In this document: one piece after another, positions 1 through 9,613 of the stretch | How positions within the stretch are numbered: position 1 is the stretch's first letter | Layout of the letters: each line of letters opens with the position of its first letter | Source: Nitrosomonadales bacterium | GTDB taxonomy: Bacteria; Pseudomonadota; Gammaproteobacteria; Burkholderiales; Methylophilaceae | Assembly: GCA_024642775.1 (NCBI GenBank) | Contig: JAHEAL010000004.1 | Span: 3,663-48,393 of the forward strand | Direction of reading: 5' to 3' | DNA length: 44,731 bases | Program-made: the position numbers and the translations under genes | Notes under the pieces: model-generated | The model's database searches: none | The model's input: only the letters and a program-made list of their open reading frames with translations | Told to the model about the DNA's origin: nothing

Positions 1-1
1 T

Positions 2-154
2 GTCATCTTAAAACTAGGCCACCTCCCCAAAAAAAAAGAGCCAATTCATTTTGATGGATTTGATATTGAAGTCTTAAGGAGAGATAGCAGGAGACTTTAT
101 CTACTCAGGTTTTCAGTTAACCTGGATAACATTAATCAAGATATATTGAACTAA
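2..154 (+). CDS. CorC/HlyC-family protein, C-terminal end (partial)
   Basis: Only the last 50 residues are in the window; the gene starts upstream. The reading frame gives the end of a transporter-associated CorC_HlyC domain: a GHLP turn, then a GFDIEVL strand, then the D-S-R-R-L-Y-L-L-R stretch typical of the last strands of this FAD-binding-like fold, and a TAA stop. CorC-type proteins carry two CBS domains followed by this domain and are linked to magnesium/cobalt efflux. A corC gene just upstream of lnt is a common proteobacterial arrangement, which supports the call. The CBS domains cannot be checked here. Confidence 0.75.
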   Translation, partial: VILKLGHLPKKKEPIHFDGFDIEVLRRDSRRLYLLRFSVNLDNINQDILN

Positions 155-199
155 ATATATTTATTTACTTCCTATTATTTTAAATCTTAAAAGAATAAA

Positions 200-607
200 A
201 TGAAAAAAATATATTTTATATTGCTTAGTGGCTTATTTAGTTTCAATGTTCTAGCGAACGATGACTTTTCTGTCTCTGAAGCACCTCTAGTTGAGTCTCT
301 TCCAACTAATGAGCTTGAGTTTGTAGACACGATTGGTCTTCTCCGCCCTGATGAAGTATCAAAAATCCTAGGAGAACCAAAAAAAGTAATAAACATTACT
401 CTTGAATCATCGAAAGAAGTTATTGCTTCTTCTTGGTATTACGAAAATATCAATACAGATTATGAAGGTAATTATTATCCAGTAACTGAAATTGATATAG
501 TCGATGGTTATATTGAATCCGTGGTATTCCTAAACTCAACTATGGAAGATATAGCCACAGTTGAAGGTCAAAAATACGAAATTAAAAAACCAGGCAAAGT
601 TTTCTAG
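200..607 (+). CDS. Small secreted protein, possibly SmpA/BamE-like fold
   Basis: This is a 135-residue protein of unknown function. Residues 1-19 form a clear Sec signal peptide (KK, hydrophobic core, V-L-A then N-D). There is no lipobox cysteine. The mature part has an LLRPDEVSKILGEP segment (about 47-60), then a WYY strand (about 78-80) and a late VVFLN strand. That order (x-x-x-EV-x-x-x-LG-x-P, then W-x-Y, then a V-x-F strand) recalls the SmpA/OmlA (BamE) domain, but the similarity is by eye only. It sits between a corC-type gene and lnt, so an envelope role is likely. The start ATG gives an intact signal peptide. Confidence 0.7.
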   Translation: MKKIYFILLSGLFSFNVLANDDFSVSEAPLVESLPTNELEFVDTIGLLRPDEVSKILGEPKKVINITLESSKEVIASSWYYENINTDYEGNYYPVTEIDIVDGYIESVVFLNSTMEDIATVEGQKYEIKKPGKVF

Positions 608-640
608 TTCTTCATAAGGCATTTAGTTTAAAATTACTGA

Positions 641-2104
641 ATGCCTATTTTTAGTAGTCAAGTCCTATATTTTATACTCGGTGCATTATCGATTTTTTCT
701 TTTGCACCATTTAATTTTTATTTTTTGCAGTTTATTATCTTTGTAACATTTTTTTACTTATTAAAAAATTCAAAAAACCTTTACAGATCTAGCCTTTTTT
801 TTGGTTTTGGTTTTTTTTCAACAGGCCTCTACTGGCTCATCCCTTGTATTGTTAATTATGGTGGAGCTTCATGGATGTCAGCAACACTTCTATGTGGAAC
901 TTTTTTTTGCTTTCTAAGCTTATTCTTTATTCCTCTCTCCCTTATAAAAAGATATGGAGCCCTGGCTGCAATTTCTAGCCTAATTTTATTAGAAATTTTA
1001 AGAGAGTACTTTCTGACAGGATTTCCTTGGCTCAGTTTAGGTTTTTCTCAAGTTGATAATATTCTGATAAATAGTTATTTCCCTGTTTTAGGCTCGCATG
1101 GGGTTTCTCTTATTTTGATAGTAATTTCGTATCTAATTTATCAACTGTTGTTTGAAAAAAAATATATAAATCTTCTAACAATTTTTTTAATTATTATTTT
1201 AAATTTTTTAATAAAAATAGCACCATATAAAGACGAATCTTTAGACTCAATCAATATTTCACTACTTCAGGGGAATGTTAGCCAAGCAATTAAATGGGAT
1301 AAGAATGCTATTGATGATCAAGTATTAAAATATACTTCACTTTTGGAAGATGCTGAAGGAACCTTGATCATCTTTCCTGAAACAGCTATACCCTTAACCT
1401 GGGCTAATATGCCTGAGAAATTATCAAAAGTAATTAAAGCAAAAGTCGAGAAAGGTAAGACTATTATCATCGGCTCAATCTTTGAATTAAATAATCAGTA
1501 CCTCAACGGTGCAGCAGTTTTAAGCAATAAAAGTGATGCCTTCTATTTCAAGGAGCATCTTGTTCCTTTCGGCGAGTATTTTCCATTAAGTGACTATCTG
1601 GGCTTTATATATAAAAATATCTTAAATATTCCCTTTTCAAACCTTGCTTCACCTTCGATTAAAAATGACGTATTAAAATATGAGAACATTTTCTATGGAA
1701 TAAATATTTGCTATGAAGATATTTTTAAGCATTCCTATGATCGTTATTTACCAACACCTAATTTCTTTATAAATCTTACAAATGATGCCTGGTACGATAA
1801 ATCACCCGCATCTTATCAGCATGCTCAAATTTCCCAAGCAAGAGCAAAAGAGTTTCATAAACCAATCGTTAGAGCAACTAATACAGGAGTAACTGCATTA
1901 ATTGATAGTCAAGGTAATATTACCGAGTCGCTACCTCAATTTTCAACAGGGATTCTTAATGTAAAATTAAAGCCGAACACATATCAAACGACATTTTCGA
2001 AGCTCGGAGAATTACCTTTGATATCACTTCTGATTTTTTTGATCTTTGCTAATAAATTCCCGTTGTTTGCTTTATTGAAGCGTAAAAAGAAAGTAAAATC
2101 CTAA
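641..2104 (+). CDS. lnt: Apolipoprotein N-acyltransferase
   Basis: Lnt transfers the third acyl chain from a phospholipid to the N-terminal cysteine of lipoproteins in the inner membrane. The 487-residue protein has about six hydrophobic segments in residues 1-195, then a periplasmic nitrilase-like domain, then a final membrane helix near 455-475 and a basic tail. The catalytic triad is visible: Glu247 in FPETAIP, Lys304 in FKEHLVPFGEYFP and Cys357 in INICYED. Length is close to the usual 500 or so. It lies 33 bases after the small secreted gene and follows corC, a frequent pairing. The window also encodes lipoprotein substrates (Sco, MlaA and the orphan lipoprotein at 28.7 kb). Confidence 0.96.
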   Translation: MPIFSSQVLYFILGALSIFSFAPFNFYFLQFIIFVTFFYLLKNSKNLYRSSLFFGFGFFSTGLYWLIPCIVNYGGASWMSATLLCGTFFCFLSLFFIPLSLIKRYGALAAISSLILLEILREYFLTGFPWLSLGFSQVDNILINSYFPVLGSHGVSLILIVISYLIYQLLFEKKYINLLTIFLIIILNFLIKIAPYKDESLDSINISLLQGNVSQAIKWDKNAIDDQVLKYTSLLEDAEGTLIIFPETAIPLTWANMPEKLSKVIKAKVEKGKTIIIGSIFELNNQYLNGAAVLSNKSDAFYFKEHLVPFGEYFPLSDYLGFIYKNILNIPFSNLASPSIKNDVLKYENIFYGINICYEDIFKHSYDRYLPTPNFFINLTNDAWYDKSPASYQHAQISQARAKEFHKPIVRATNTGVTALIDSQGNITESLPQFSTGILNVKLKPNTYQTTFSKLGELPLISLLIFLIFANKFPLFALLKRKKKVKS

Positions 2105-2128
2105 CTTAAATCTAAAAATAGAATAAAC

Positions 2129-3049
2129 ATGACTTTTCAAGAATTAATATTTAATTTACAGCAATTTTGGGCTTCAAAAAACTGCATCATAATTCAGCCT
2201 TACGATCTAGAGGTCGGGGCTGGAACATCACACACAGCCACATTTCTTCGAGCAATCGGTCCTGAGCCATGGCGAGCAGCATATGTGCAGCCAAGCAGAA
2301 GACCTAAAGATGGCAGATATGGAGAAAACCCAAATAGACTTCAACACTATTATCAATTTCAGGTAGTTCTTAAACCAGCACCAGAAAACATAGTGGATTT
2401 ATATATTGAGTCTATCAAGTCGCTTGGTTTTGATTTAAATAAAAATGATATTCGCTTTGTCGAGGATGATTGGGAAAATCCAACACTTGGAGCATGGGGT
2501 TTAGGATGGGAAGTTTGGCTGAACGGAATGGAAATAACCCAGTTTACCTATTTTCAACAAGTTGGCGGCATTGCTTGTAAGCCTATTACGGGAGAAATAA
2601 CCTATGGCCTTGAAAGACTTGCCATGTACATTCAAGGGGTCGATAACGTTTTTGATCTAAAATGGAATGAATCAACAAGTTATGGTGATGTTTTCCTCCA
2701 AAATGAAAAAGAACAAAGCGCCTATAATTTCGAACACAGTAATGTTGATTTTCTTGAGGATGCTTTCAAAAATTATGAAAAACAAGCGGCTCATCTGGTT
2801 GAGAAAAAACTTGCTCTTCCTGCATATGAGCAAGTTCTAAAAGCTGCACATACGTTTAATCTTTTGGATGCCAGAGGAGTAATTAGCGTAACGCAAAGAG
2901 CTGGATACATTGCAAAAATAAGGAATATTTCACGTTTAGTTGCAAATAGTTACCTTGAAAGTCGTGCTAATCTTGGATTTCCTCTAGCTAAAAAAGATCA
3001 TGCGAATGAAATACTAAATACACTAGAAAGAAAAAATGACAGCAAATAA
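2129..3049 (+). CDS. glyQ: Glycyl-tRNA synthetase alpha subunit
   Basis: This is the catalytic alpha subunit of the bacterial alpha2beta2 glycyl-tRNA synthetase, which activates glycine and charges tRNA-Gly in the cytoplasm. The 306-residue length is normal. Near-universal blocks are present: [13 protein letters not shown] near residue 23, [16 protein letters not shown] near 45, [16 protein letters not shown] near 65, and the class II motifs [11 protein letters not shown] and GLERLAMY. The 3' end overlaps glyS by 14 bases in another frame, suggesting translational coupling that keeps the subunits balanced. Confidence 0.98.
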   Translation: MTFQELIFNLQQFWASKNCIIIQPYDLEVGAGTSHTATFLRAIGPEPWRAAYVQPSRRPKDGRYGENPNRLQHYYQFQVVLKPAPENIVDLYIESIKSLGFDLNKNDIRFVEDDWENPTLGAWGLGWEVWLNGMEITQFTYFQQVGGIACKPITGEITYGLERLAMYIQGVDNVFDLKWNESTSYGDVFLQNEKEQSAYNFEHSNVDFLEDAFKNYEKQAAHLVEKKLALPAYEQVLKAAHTFNLLDARGVISVTQRAGYIAKIRNISRLVANSYLESRANLGFPLAKKDHANEILNTLERKNDSK

Positions 3050-5129
3050 CAACACATTGCTTATTGAGTTCTTGTGCGAAGAACTTCCGCCATCCTCTCA
3101 AAAAAAGATTGCCGACACCTTTGCGGCAAAAATATTTGATCAGCTAAAAACAGCGAAATTCACAGATAATTCTGCAAAATTGACCATTTTTTCCACTCCA
3201 AGGCGATTTGGGGTTGCAATTTCTTCAGCTCTTAATCAAAGCCCAAGCGAGGAGCTTGAAATTAAGCTCATGCCAAAAAAAATTGGTTGGGGATCTGATG
3301 AAAAACCAACAAAACCTTTACTGAAAAAATTAGAAAGTCTAAATCTATCAGGATCAGCAAATTCGCTTTCCAACTTTGTCATTAAAGATGAAATACTATT
3401 CATTAAAACCAATTCAGATGGTAAATCTCTGGCTGAATATCTTCAAAATACAGTTCCCCTAATCATAAAAGATTTACCTATTGCTAAGTTAATGTCATAC
3501 CAGTTAGATGACGGATGGAATACAGTTAGTTTTGCAAGGCCTGTGAAAAATATATTATGCCTTCACGGAAATAGTCACATTAATTTGAATATTTTAGGAT
3601 TGTCATCTAATAAATTCACTCTTGGACATCGATTCGAATCAAAAGAAGAGAAAATTGAAATTAATAATGCGTCAGAATATCAAAAACAGCTTTTTGAAGA
3701 GGGTAATGTTATTGCTCAATTTGATAGCAGAAAAAAGATTATCTTGGAACAAATTGATAATATAACAAAGTCATTAACGAAAGGGTCTCATTGCCCAATT
3801 GACGAAGATTTGTTGAATGAGGTGACAACTCTAGTCGAAAAACCAAATGCTCTAGTTGGCAGTTTTGATGAAAAATTTTTGCATATTCCATCCGAATGTT
3901 TAGTTCTCTCAATGAAGAGTAATCAAAAATATTTCCCGATCATGAAAGATGAAAGATTAACCAATCAGTTTATTATCATATCCAACATAAGCCCCAATGA
4001 TGATAAGTTAATCATAGAGGGAAATGAAAAAGTTATATACCCAAGATTAGCTGACGCTGAGTTTTTCTATGAACAAGATAAGAAAAAAACTCTATCACTT
4101 ATGGTTGAAGATTTAAAAAATATCACCTACCATCAAAAACTTGGCTCACTTGAAGATCGTTGTAATAGAGTTACCCAAATATTTGACTACCTGCTTAGCA
4201 ACTCACCCCTGAAAACTAATGAGAATAGTTCAAAACTTGCATTAATGAGCAAAGCTGACTTAAGTTCTTTAATGGTAGGTGAGTTTCCTGAACTTCAGGG
4301 TATCATGGGTAAATACTATGCTACAGATGAAGGACTAAGTCTCTCTTTTGCGGAAGCAATTGAAGATCACTACAAACCAAAGTTCTCTGGAGATTCCCTC
4401 CCAGGAAACGACACCTCTATACTTTTAGCCTTAAGCGATAAATTCACCACTCTTATTGATCTCTTTTCGGTTGGTGAAAAACCATCAGGAGTAAAAGACC
4501 CTTTTGCTCTCAGAAGGTGTGCGATATCGATAATTAGAATTTTAATTGAAAAAGAAATTGATCTGAATTTTATCAAACTAATTGATAACTTTTTTCCAAA
4601 AGAAAAAAAACAAGACAAAGATGATTTGTATGCTTTTATATTTGATCGGCTTGAGAACTTCATCAGAGATAAGGGTTTTGAAACATTAGAGGTCCAATCA
4701 GTTTGTGAAGATCGCCCTTCAATACTCAGTGATATCTTAATAAAAGTGAATGCTATTAGTAAGTTTAAGAATAACAGTAAAAGCCAAAGCCTTGCCCAAT
4801 CTAATAAACGCGTAATTAACATTTTAAAAAAATATGATCAAGAATTAAGTGATGAAATAAATGTCAACATCTTTGAAAATACTTTTGAAAAAGAGTTGTA
4901 TTTCGCGATTGAAAATGTCGATAAATTGAATCAAGATTATCTTGAGAAAAAAAATTATGAAGAATTATTAATGAATCTTGAGAGTCTTTCAGAACCTATA
5001 GATCAATTTTTTGAATCTACAATGATCAATTCTGACAACGAAAAGGTAAAACATAATCGTCACTTATTGCTTTCAAGATTAAATAAGTCAATGAATATAA
5101 TTGCTAATTTATCTGTCCTAGGAACATAA
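3036..5129 (+). CDS. glyS: Glycyl-tRNA synthetase beta subunit
   Basis: This is the beta subunit of the heterotetrameric glycyl-tRNA synthetase, needed for tRNA recognition. At 697 residues it is near the usual 690. It opens with [12 protein letters not shown], the typical beta-subunit start. It contains FSTPRRFGV, the [13 protein letters not shown] block, GHRFES, the HD-like region with [23 protein letters not shown] and KDPFALRR, and a C-terminal anticodon-binding-like helical part. The ATG lies inside the end of glyQ. It is followed by gmhB after only two bases, so glyQ, glyS, gmhB and plsC look like one transcript. Confidence 0.98.
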   Translation: MTANNNTLLIEFLCEELPPSSQKKIADTFAAKIFDQLKTAKFTDNSAKLTIFSTPRRFGVAISSALNQSPSEELEIKLMPKKIGWGSDEKPTKPLLKKLESLNLSGSANSLSNFVIKDEILFIKTNSDGKSLAEYLQNTVPLIIKDLPIAKLMSYQLDDGWNTVSFARPVKNILCLHGNSHINLNILGLSSNKFTLGHRFESKEEKIEINNASEYQKQLFEEGNVIAQFDSRKKIILEQIDNITKSLTKGSHCPIDEDLLNEVTTLVEKPNALVGSFDEKFLHIPSECLVLSMKSNQKYFPIMKDERLTNQFIIISNISPNDDKLIIEGNEKVIYPRLADAEFFYEQDKKKTLSLMVEDLKNITYHQKLGSLEDRCNRVTQIFDYLLSNSPLKTNENSSKLALMSKADLSSLMVGEFPELQGIMGKYYATDEGLSLSFAEAIEDHYKPKFSGDSLPGNDTSILLALSDKFTTLIDLFSVGEKPSGVKDPFALRRCAISIIRILIEKEIDLNFIKLIDNFFPKEKKQDKDDLYAFIFDRLENFIRDKGFETLEVQSVCEDRPSILSDILIKVNAISKFKNNSKSQSLAQSNKRVINILKKYDQELSDEINVNIFENTFEKELYFAIENVDKLNQDYLEKKNYEELLMNLESLSEPIDQFFESTMINSDNEKVKHNRHLLLSRLNKSMNIIANLSVLGT

Positions 5130-5131
5130 AA

Positions 5132-5671
5132 ATGAAGCTTATTGTTCTTGATCGAGATGGGGTTATTAATGAAGATTCAGCAAATTACATAAAAAATGAA
5201 AATGAGTGGATTCCTATCCCAGGAAGTCTTGAAGCCATAGCATTATTAACTCAAAATAATTTTAAAGTTATCATAGCTACCAACCAGTCGGGTATTGGAA
5301 GAGGTCTATACACCATGGAAGAACTCAATCAAATTCATGAAAAGATGAATAGATTACTTGCCAACATTGGTGGTAGAGTTGATTCAATATTTATCTGCCC
5401 CCATACCGATGAAGATGACTGTATTTGCAGAAAACCAAAATCAGGTCTGTTAGAAGAAATAGAAGCGACCTACAACTTTGATTTAAGTCTGTCCTATGGA
5501 GTTGGAGATTCTTTAAGAGATTTGGAAGCTTTTACCCATATGAGGATGAAGCCTATTTTAGTCAAAACTGGAAATGGGCAGACAACATTAAAAGAAAAAA
5601 AATACCCAAAAAAAACTAAAGTTTTTGTAAATTTATTTGAAGCTGTCAACTTTATTATTTCAAACGAATGA
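5132..5671 (+). CDS. gmhB: D-glycero-beta-D-manno-heptose 1,7-bisphosphate 7-phosphatase
   Basis: GmhB removes the 7-phosphate from heptose bisphosphate on the way to ADP-heptose for the lipopolysaccharide inner core. The 179-residue HAD-family protein has the nucleophile and acid/base Asp7 and Asp9 in LDRDGVIN, the second motif ATNQSGIGRG, and the metal-dependent aspartates in GVGDSLRDLEA. A zinc loop of the form C-P-H-(x5)-C-x-C followed by RKPKSG near residues 90-105 is the GmhB signature that separates it from histidinol-phosphate phosphatase. It is wedged between glyS and plsC; glyS-gmhB-plsC is a known betaproteobacterial order. Implies a Gram-negative outer membrane with heptose-containing LPS. 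Confidence 0.95.
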   Translation: MKLIVLDRDGVINEDSANYIKNENEWIPIPGSLEAIALLTQNNFKVIIATNQSGIGRGLYTMEELNQIHEKMNRLLANIGGRVDSIFICPHTDEDDCICRKPKSGLLEEIEATYNFDLSLSYGVGDSLRDLEAFTHMRMKPILVKTGNGQTTLKEKKYPKKTKVFVNLFEAVNFIISNE

Positions 5672-6375
5672 TTTTTATACGCTCTTTTTTATTTAACTTT
5701 GGAATGATAATTTTTACCATCCCATTTACAATTCTATGTCTTTTTACATTTCCATTTAAACAAAAGTATCGGTATAAATTTATATCTCTTTGGGCAAAGA
5801 TAATGATCAAATGGTTGAGATTTACATGTCATTTATCTTATCAAGTTACTGGAATTGAAAATATACCTAAAAGACCATGCGTTGTTTTTTGCAACCATCA
5901 ATCGGCATGGGAAACCATTGCTTTACAGGCCATTCTGCCTCAACAAGTATGGGTTTTAAAGCGTGAATTATTGTGGATTCCCTTTTTTGGCTGGGGGTTA
6001 TGGCTTACGGCTCCAATTGCAATCAATCGATCATCAGGTAAAAAAGCATTGAAACAAATGGAGACTCAAGGACTAGATAGATTAAAAAAGGGATTCTTTA
6101 TTATTATATTTCCTGAAGGAACCCGCATTGATGTTAATGAAGACAAAAAATATCATGTTGGAGGAAGCTGGCTATCCAAAAAACTATCCAGCCCTATTCT
6201 TCCAATTTCCCATAATGCAGGATACTTTTGGGCAAAAAATAGTTTTCTTAAAAAACCCGGGCAAATAAAGATTAAAATAGGTCCATTGATTGAAACCGAT
6301 CAACTTTCACCAGATGAAATAAATAAAGTAGCAAAAGATTGGATAGATTCGAATGTGGAAAAGATTTCTTACTAA
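5668..6375 (+). CDS. plsC: 1-acyl-sn-glycerol-3-phosphate acyltransferase
   Basis: PlsC acylates lysophosphatidic acid to phosphatidic acid at the inner membrane. The 235-residue protein has a hydrophobic N-terminal segment (residues 5-30) and the acyltransferase blocks: NHQSAWE at 76-82 (the H-x4-D/E motif, here ending in Glu), FPEGTR at 148-153, and the downstream substrate region with PILPISHNAG. The start overlaps the gmhB stop as ATGA, typical of coupled translation. Glu in place of the usual Asp in the first motif is seen in related betaproteobacterial PlsC proteins (recalled, not checked). Confidence 0.95.
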   Translation: MIFIRSFLFNFGMIIFTIPFTILCLFTFPFKQKYRYKFISLWAKIMIKWLRFTCHLSYQVTGIENIPKRPCVVFCNHQSAWETIALQAILPQQVWVLKRELLWIPFFGWGLWLTAPIAINRSSGKKALKQMETQGLDRLKKGFFIIIFPEGTRIDVNEDKKYHVGGSWLSKKLSSPILPISHNAGYFWAKNSFLKKPGQIKIKIGPLIETDQLSPDEINKVAKDWIDSNVEKISY

Positions 6376-7069
6376 AAACAAGACATCTGTAATTGAGGAT
6401 AAAACTATCGTAATTAATTCTGAAATAATTAATTACAAACATATAAAAAAAGAAAAGAAGAATATTAGTCTCAGAATTAATGAATCGGGGTTAACAGTTT
6501 CCTCACCTTTTCATGCATCACAAAACATAATCGAAAGTATCATTCAAAAAAAATCATCTTGGATACTAAAAAATATTAGCCAATACAAAAATAAAAAAAA
6601 TGATATCGAAACAATTTCAAAAATTAATTTAGTAGGTGATGAATTCAATATTATTTTAAGCCATGATCAATCAAGAATTGATCCAATTAATAAAATAATT
6701 TATCTTAAATCAAAAAATAAAGAGGATGAATTGAGAAAATTATTAAAAGACTACGCATTGATTATTTTTAATGATCGCCTAAAAAAATATATCGCTCTTA
6801 CCTCTTTCAAGGTCGAGTCTATGAAGCTTACAAATGCAAAGACTAAATGGGGATCATGCTCATCAAGTAGAGAAATTAGAATGAATTGGCGCCTCGTTTT
6901 AGCAAATATAAATATTATTGATTACGTACTATGCCATGAGCTTGCGCATCTAAGCTATATGAATCATTCAAAGCAATTTTGGGCTGAAGTTGGGCGATTG
7001 ATGCCAGGATATATCAAGTACAAAAAAGAATTAAAAAATCGGTGTTTGGAATTTTATATACTAAATTAA
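6353..7069 (+). CDS. YgjP-type zinc metallopeptidase (DUF45/WLM-like)
   Basis: This is a putative zinc-dependent peptidase of the YgjP/SprT-like group; cellular substrates are not established. The 238-residue protein has the family hallmarks TKWGSCSS at about 164-171, the HELAH zinc motif (His195, Glu196, His199) and the third ligand His205 in MNHS, followed by FW. The N-terminal half is a lysine-rich beta domain. The start overlaps plsC by 23 bases. A later start is not obvious because the next conserved strand begins soon after. The 3' end overlaps the convergent Sco gene by four bases. Confidence 0.88.
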   Translation: MWKRFLTKNKTSVIEDKTIVINSEIINYKHIKKEKKNISLRINESGLTVSSPFHASQNIIESIIQKKSSWILKNISQYKNKKNDIETISKINLVGDEFNIILSHDQSRIDPINKIIYLKSKNKEDELRKLLKDYALIIFNDRLKKYIALTSFKVESMKLTNAKTKWGSCSSSREIRMNWRLVLANINIIDYVLCHELAHLSYMNHSKQFWAEVGRLMPGYIKYKKELKNRCLEFYILN

Positions 7070-7632
7070 AAAAGATTATTAATATCTTCCGCTATCTTCT
7101 CAATATCACTTCCGTAAGGATGTCTTACACGTACTTTTCCATTAGTGTCAATCAAGTAAACCCCTGCCGAATGATCTATAGTGTAATCAGAGCCCTGAGA
7201 AACTTTTTGATAAAACACCTTATATTGATCAGCCACTTTTTTTATTTCCTCTGGAGACCCCGTCAAACCATAGATATTTTCACCGAACTGAGGAATATAG
7301 TCTTTTAAGTTCTCAACCGTATCCCTCTCAGGATCAACACTAATAAAAAGAACCTTAAATTTCTCTGGTCTTTTAAGAAGAAGCTTTACCTGCTTCAATT
7401 CACCTAAGGTTGTAGGGCAAATATCTGGGCAATGTGTAAATCCAAAAAAAACAGCCAGTACATTCCCTTGTAATGACTTAGAATCCAAAATTTCACCAGA
7501 CTGTGATTTTAAAACTAAATTACTATTCAAATTTGCTTGAGTAATATCAGATCCATTAAAATCATGTGTTTGACTTCCACATGATACAAAAATAAGGAAT
7601 AATATGCATACTAATTTTTTAAACATTGGCAA
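7066..7632 (-). CDS. SCO1/SenC/PrrC-family copper chaperone lipoprotein
   Basis: Sco proteins are membrane-anchored thioredoxin-like proteins that deliver copper to the CuA site of cytochrome c oxidase. This 188-residue protein has a hydrophobic leader ending in a lipobox with Cys18 (F-V-S-C). The copper-binding motif CPDICP has Cys68 and Cys72, and the conserved His154 lies in IDHSAGVYL. All three copper ligands are present, so it looks functional. It is anchored to the inner membrane facing the periplasm. It is convergent with the YgjP gene and divergent from ilvE, with 52 bases between start codons. The oxidase genes are not in this window. Confidence 0.93.
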   Translation of the reverse strand: MPMFKKLVCILFLIFVSCGSQTHDFNGSDITQANLNSNLVLKSQSGEILDSKSLQGNVLAVFFGFTHCPDICPTTLGELKQVKLLLKRPEKFKVLFISVDPERDTVENLKDYIPQFGENIYGLTGSPEEIKKVADQYKVFYQKVSQGSDYTIDHSAGVYLIDTNGKVRVRHPYGSDIEKIAEDINNLF

Positions 7633-7684
7633 TATAATTAAGTTAAAGTTTAATTTTGTATTCTAACAAATTTTAGGAATTTAA

Positions 7685-8617
7685 ATGGCTGTAATTCAAT
7701 CTATGTCAGATCGAGATGGTTTAATCTGGTTTGACAACAACATGACTCCTTGGAGAGAAGCAAAAACTCATGTGCTAACACACACATTACATTATGGACT
7801 TGGAGTTTTTGAAGGGGTGCGAGCCTACGAGGCAAAAAAAGGTACTGCTATTTTTAGACTTCAAGATCATACAAATAGGCTATTTAACTCCGCACACATT
7901 ATGAGCATGCCAATGCCATATGATAAAAATATTATTAATGATGCCCACATAGAGAGTGTAAAGCAAAATAATCTTAAATCTGCTTATATAAGACCTATGG
8001 CTTTCTATGGTTCTGAAGCGATGGGTATATCTGCAAAGTCGTTATCAACCCATGTAATTGTTGCAGCCTGGAGCTGGGGTGCATATATGGGACAAGAAGC
8101 ATTAGAAAAAGGTATATCTGTTAAGACATCCTCTTACTCTAGACATCATGTTAACGTAACGATGTGTAAAGCTAAAGCTAATGGAAATTACATGAATTCA
8201 ATACTAGCTCATCAAGAAGCAATAAATGACGGATACAACGAGGCTTTGCTTCTAGATACACAAGGGTTTGTTTCAGAGGGCTCTGGAGAAAACATTTTTA
8301 TTGTTAAAAACGGAAAGCTCATAACACCTTCACTTTCTTCTGCGCTTGAGGGAATTACTAGAGATACTATAATTCAGATTGCTAATCGTAATAACATTGA
8401 TGTAGTTGAAAAAAATATAACAAGAGATGAAATTTATACAGCAGATGAAGCCTTCTTTACTGGAACTGCTGCAGAAGTTACTCCTATAAAAGAGTTAGAT
8501 AGAAGAAAAATTGGTCTAGGCAAACGAGGAGACATAACCGAATTACTTCAAAAAACTTATTTTGAAATAGTCAAAGGCGAAAATAGCCAGTATGGGGACT
8601 GGTTGACCTATGTCTAA
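7685..8617 (+). CDS. ilvE: Branched-chain amino acid aminotransferase
   Basis: IlvE is the PLP enzyme that makes the last step of isoleucine, valine and leucine synthesis. The 310-residue length is normal. The PLP-binding lysine aligns to Lys164 in CKAKANGNY; other family blocks are HYGLGVFEGVRAY (36-48), YIRPMAFYG (101-109), LDTQGFVSEGSGEN and DEAFFTGTAAEVTPI. AGGA seven bases before the ATG supports the start at 7685. The 3' end overlaps the next small zinc-finger gene by eight bases. leuA of the same pathway lies at 36.5-38.1 kb. Confidence 0.97.
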   Translation: MAVIQSMSDRDGLIWFDNNMTPWREAKTHVLTHTLHYGLGVFEGVRAYEAKKGTAIFRLQDHTNRLFNSAHIMSMPMPYDKNIINDAHIESVKQNNLKSAYIRPMAFYGSEAMGISAKSLSTHVIVAAWSWGAYMGQEALEKGISVKTSSYSRHHVNVTMCKAKANGNYMNSILAHQEAINDGYNEALLLDTQGFVSEGSGENIFIVKNGKLITPSLSSALEGITRDTIIQIANRNNIDVVEKNITRDEIYTADEAFFTGTAAEVTPIKELDRRKIGLGKRGDITELLQKTYFEIVKGENSQYGDWLTYV

Positions 8618-8780
8618 AAAAAAGAAGCAGGTAATTTTGGTTAATTCAAAAGACCTCCCTATTTTCTGTCCACCTTCTAACTCATCTGCTTGGGCTATGC
8701 ACCCAAAAGTATTTCTGGACCATCATGGGAAAACACAAGTTTCATGCCCTTATTGTGGTGCAGAGTTCAAAATTACTTAA
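8610..8780 (+). CDS. Small zf-CHCC zinc-finger protein (56 aa)
   Basis: This short gene codes for 56 residues. It has Cys20 in FCPP, an MHPKVFL block with His31, a Gly before TQV, and a C-terminal CPYCG with Cys46 and Cys49. That is the C...H...C-x2-C pattern of the zf-CHCC family, related to the NDUFS6 subunit of respiratory complex I. A copy directly behind ilvE is common in betaproteobacteria (recalled). The ATG overlaps the end of ilvE by eight bases and the TAA overlaps the end of convergent murI by eight bases, so the gene is locked at both ends. The biochemical role in bacteria is not established. Confidence 0.9.
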   Translation: MSKKKKQVILVNSKDLPIFCPPSNSSAWAMHPKVFLDHHGKTQVSCPYCGAEFKIT

Positions 8781-9576
8781 TTTTTATAAAATCAACTGGA
8801 TTAATTTGCTTAACCTCAATCAACTGTTCAAGTTTTTTACTGTAATTTTTGTCTTCTCTGCTATTCATTAAATTTATCTTTGTTGAAAAATTTTCACTTT
8901 TCTCAAAATTTATCCTTTGAAATAGAACATCAACTACAGCATCGCTTGTATCCAAAATTTTGACATGAGCTGGAATTAAGTTTTTAATCAGACTAACAAT
9001 AATTGGGTAATGAGTGCATCCTAATACAAGAACATCAATGTCATCTTCAATAAATTTAGCCATGATAGGTTTTAATTTTTGTATTAGTGCATTTTTAGAT
9101 TTTGGAATTTGTTCTATTAACTCAACCAACCCGTTCCCAGGAATAATAGTAAGGTGATATTCATCACTGACAAAGCGATCAATAAGTGCATTAAATCGAG
9201 AGCTTTTAATGGTTCCTTCAGTTGCCAAGATTCCAATATTTTTAGAAATCGTCATTGCAATCGCAGGCTTTATTCCTGGTTCCATGCAAATAATAGGAAA
9301 GTTAAAATTTTCTCTTAATTTATTTGAGGCACATGCAGTAGCTGTATTACAGGCAATAACAGCTCCATGGATAAAATATTTTTTATTAAGCTCCAAAAAA
9401 ATAGCGTGAACTCTTCTTTCAATAAAGTCTTTAGATTTTGAGCCGTAAGGTACAAATAAATTATCAGCAACATAAATCAGATCACAGTTAATTCCGCGTT
9501 GCAGAATCTTCCTTAGAATGGTTACGCCACCCAATCCAGAGTCAAAAACAATAATAACTGGTGTATCATGTGCCAT
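8773..9576 (-). CDS. murI: Glutamate racemase
   Basis: MurI converts L-glutamate to D-glutamate for peptidoglycan. The 267-residue protein has the family start FDSGLGGVTIL, the YVADNLFVPYG block (35-45), and the two catalytic cysteines: Cys76 in ACNTATA and Cys187 in LGCTHYP. These motifs make the call firm. It is transcribed divergently from the adenosyltransferase gene with 37 bases between starts, and converges on the zinc-finger gene. Confidence 0.97.
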   Translation of the reverse strand: MAHDTPVIIVFDSGLGGVTILRKILQRGINCDLIYVADNLFVPYGSKSKDFIERRVHAIFLELNKKYFIHGAVIACNTATACASNKLRENFNFPIICMEPGIKPAIAMTISKNIGILATEGTIKSSRFNALIDRFVSDEYHLTIIPGNGLVELIEQIPKSKNALIQKLKPIMAKFIEDDIDVLVLGCTHYPIIVSLIKNLIPAHVKILDTSDAVVDVLFQRINFEKSENFSTKINLMNSREDKNYSKKLEQLIEVKQINPVDFIKIK

Positions 9577-9613
9577 AAATTAATATATTATTTTAATAAA
9601 CGAACGAATAATT

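Noticed and set aside
4370-4822. 150-codon minus-strand open frame inside glyS
   Set aside because: It is antisense to a well-conserved part of glyS, and its translation has the Ser/Leu/Phe-rich look of AT-rich antisense frames with no domain.
7042-7308. 88-codon plus-strand frame over the Sco gene
   Set aside because: It is antisense to the convincing Sco reading frame, which keeps all copper ligands.
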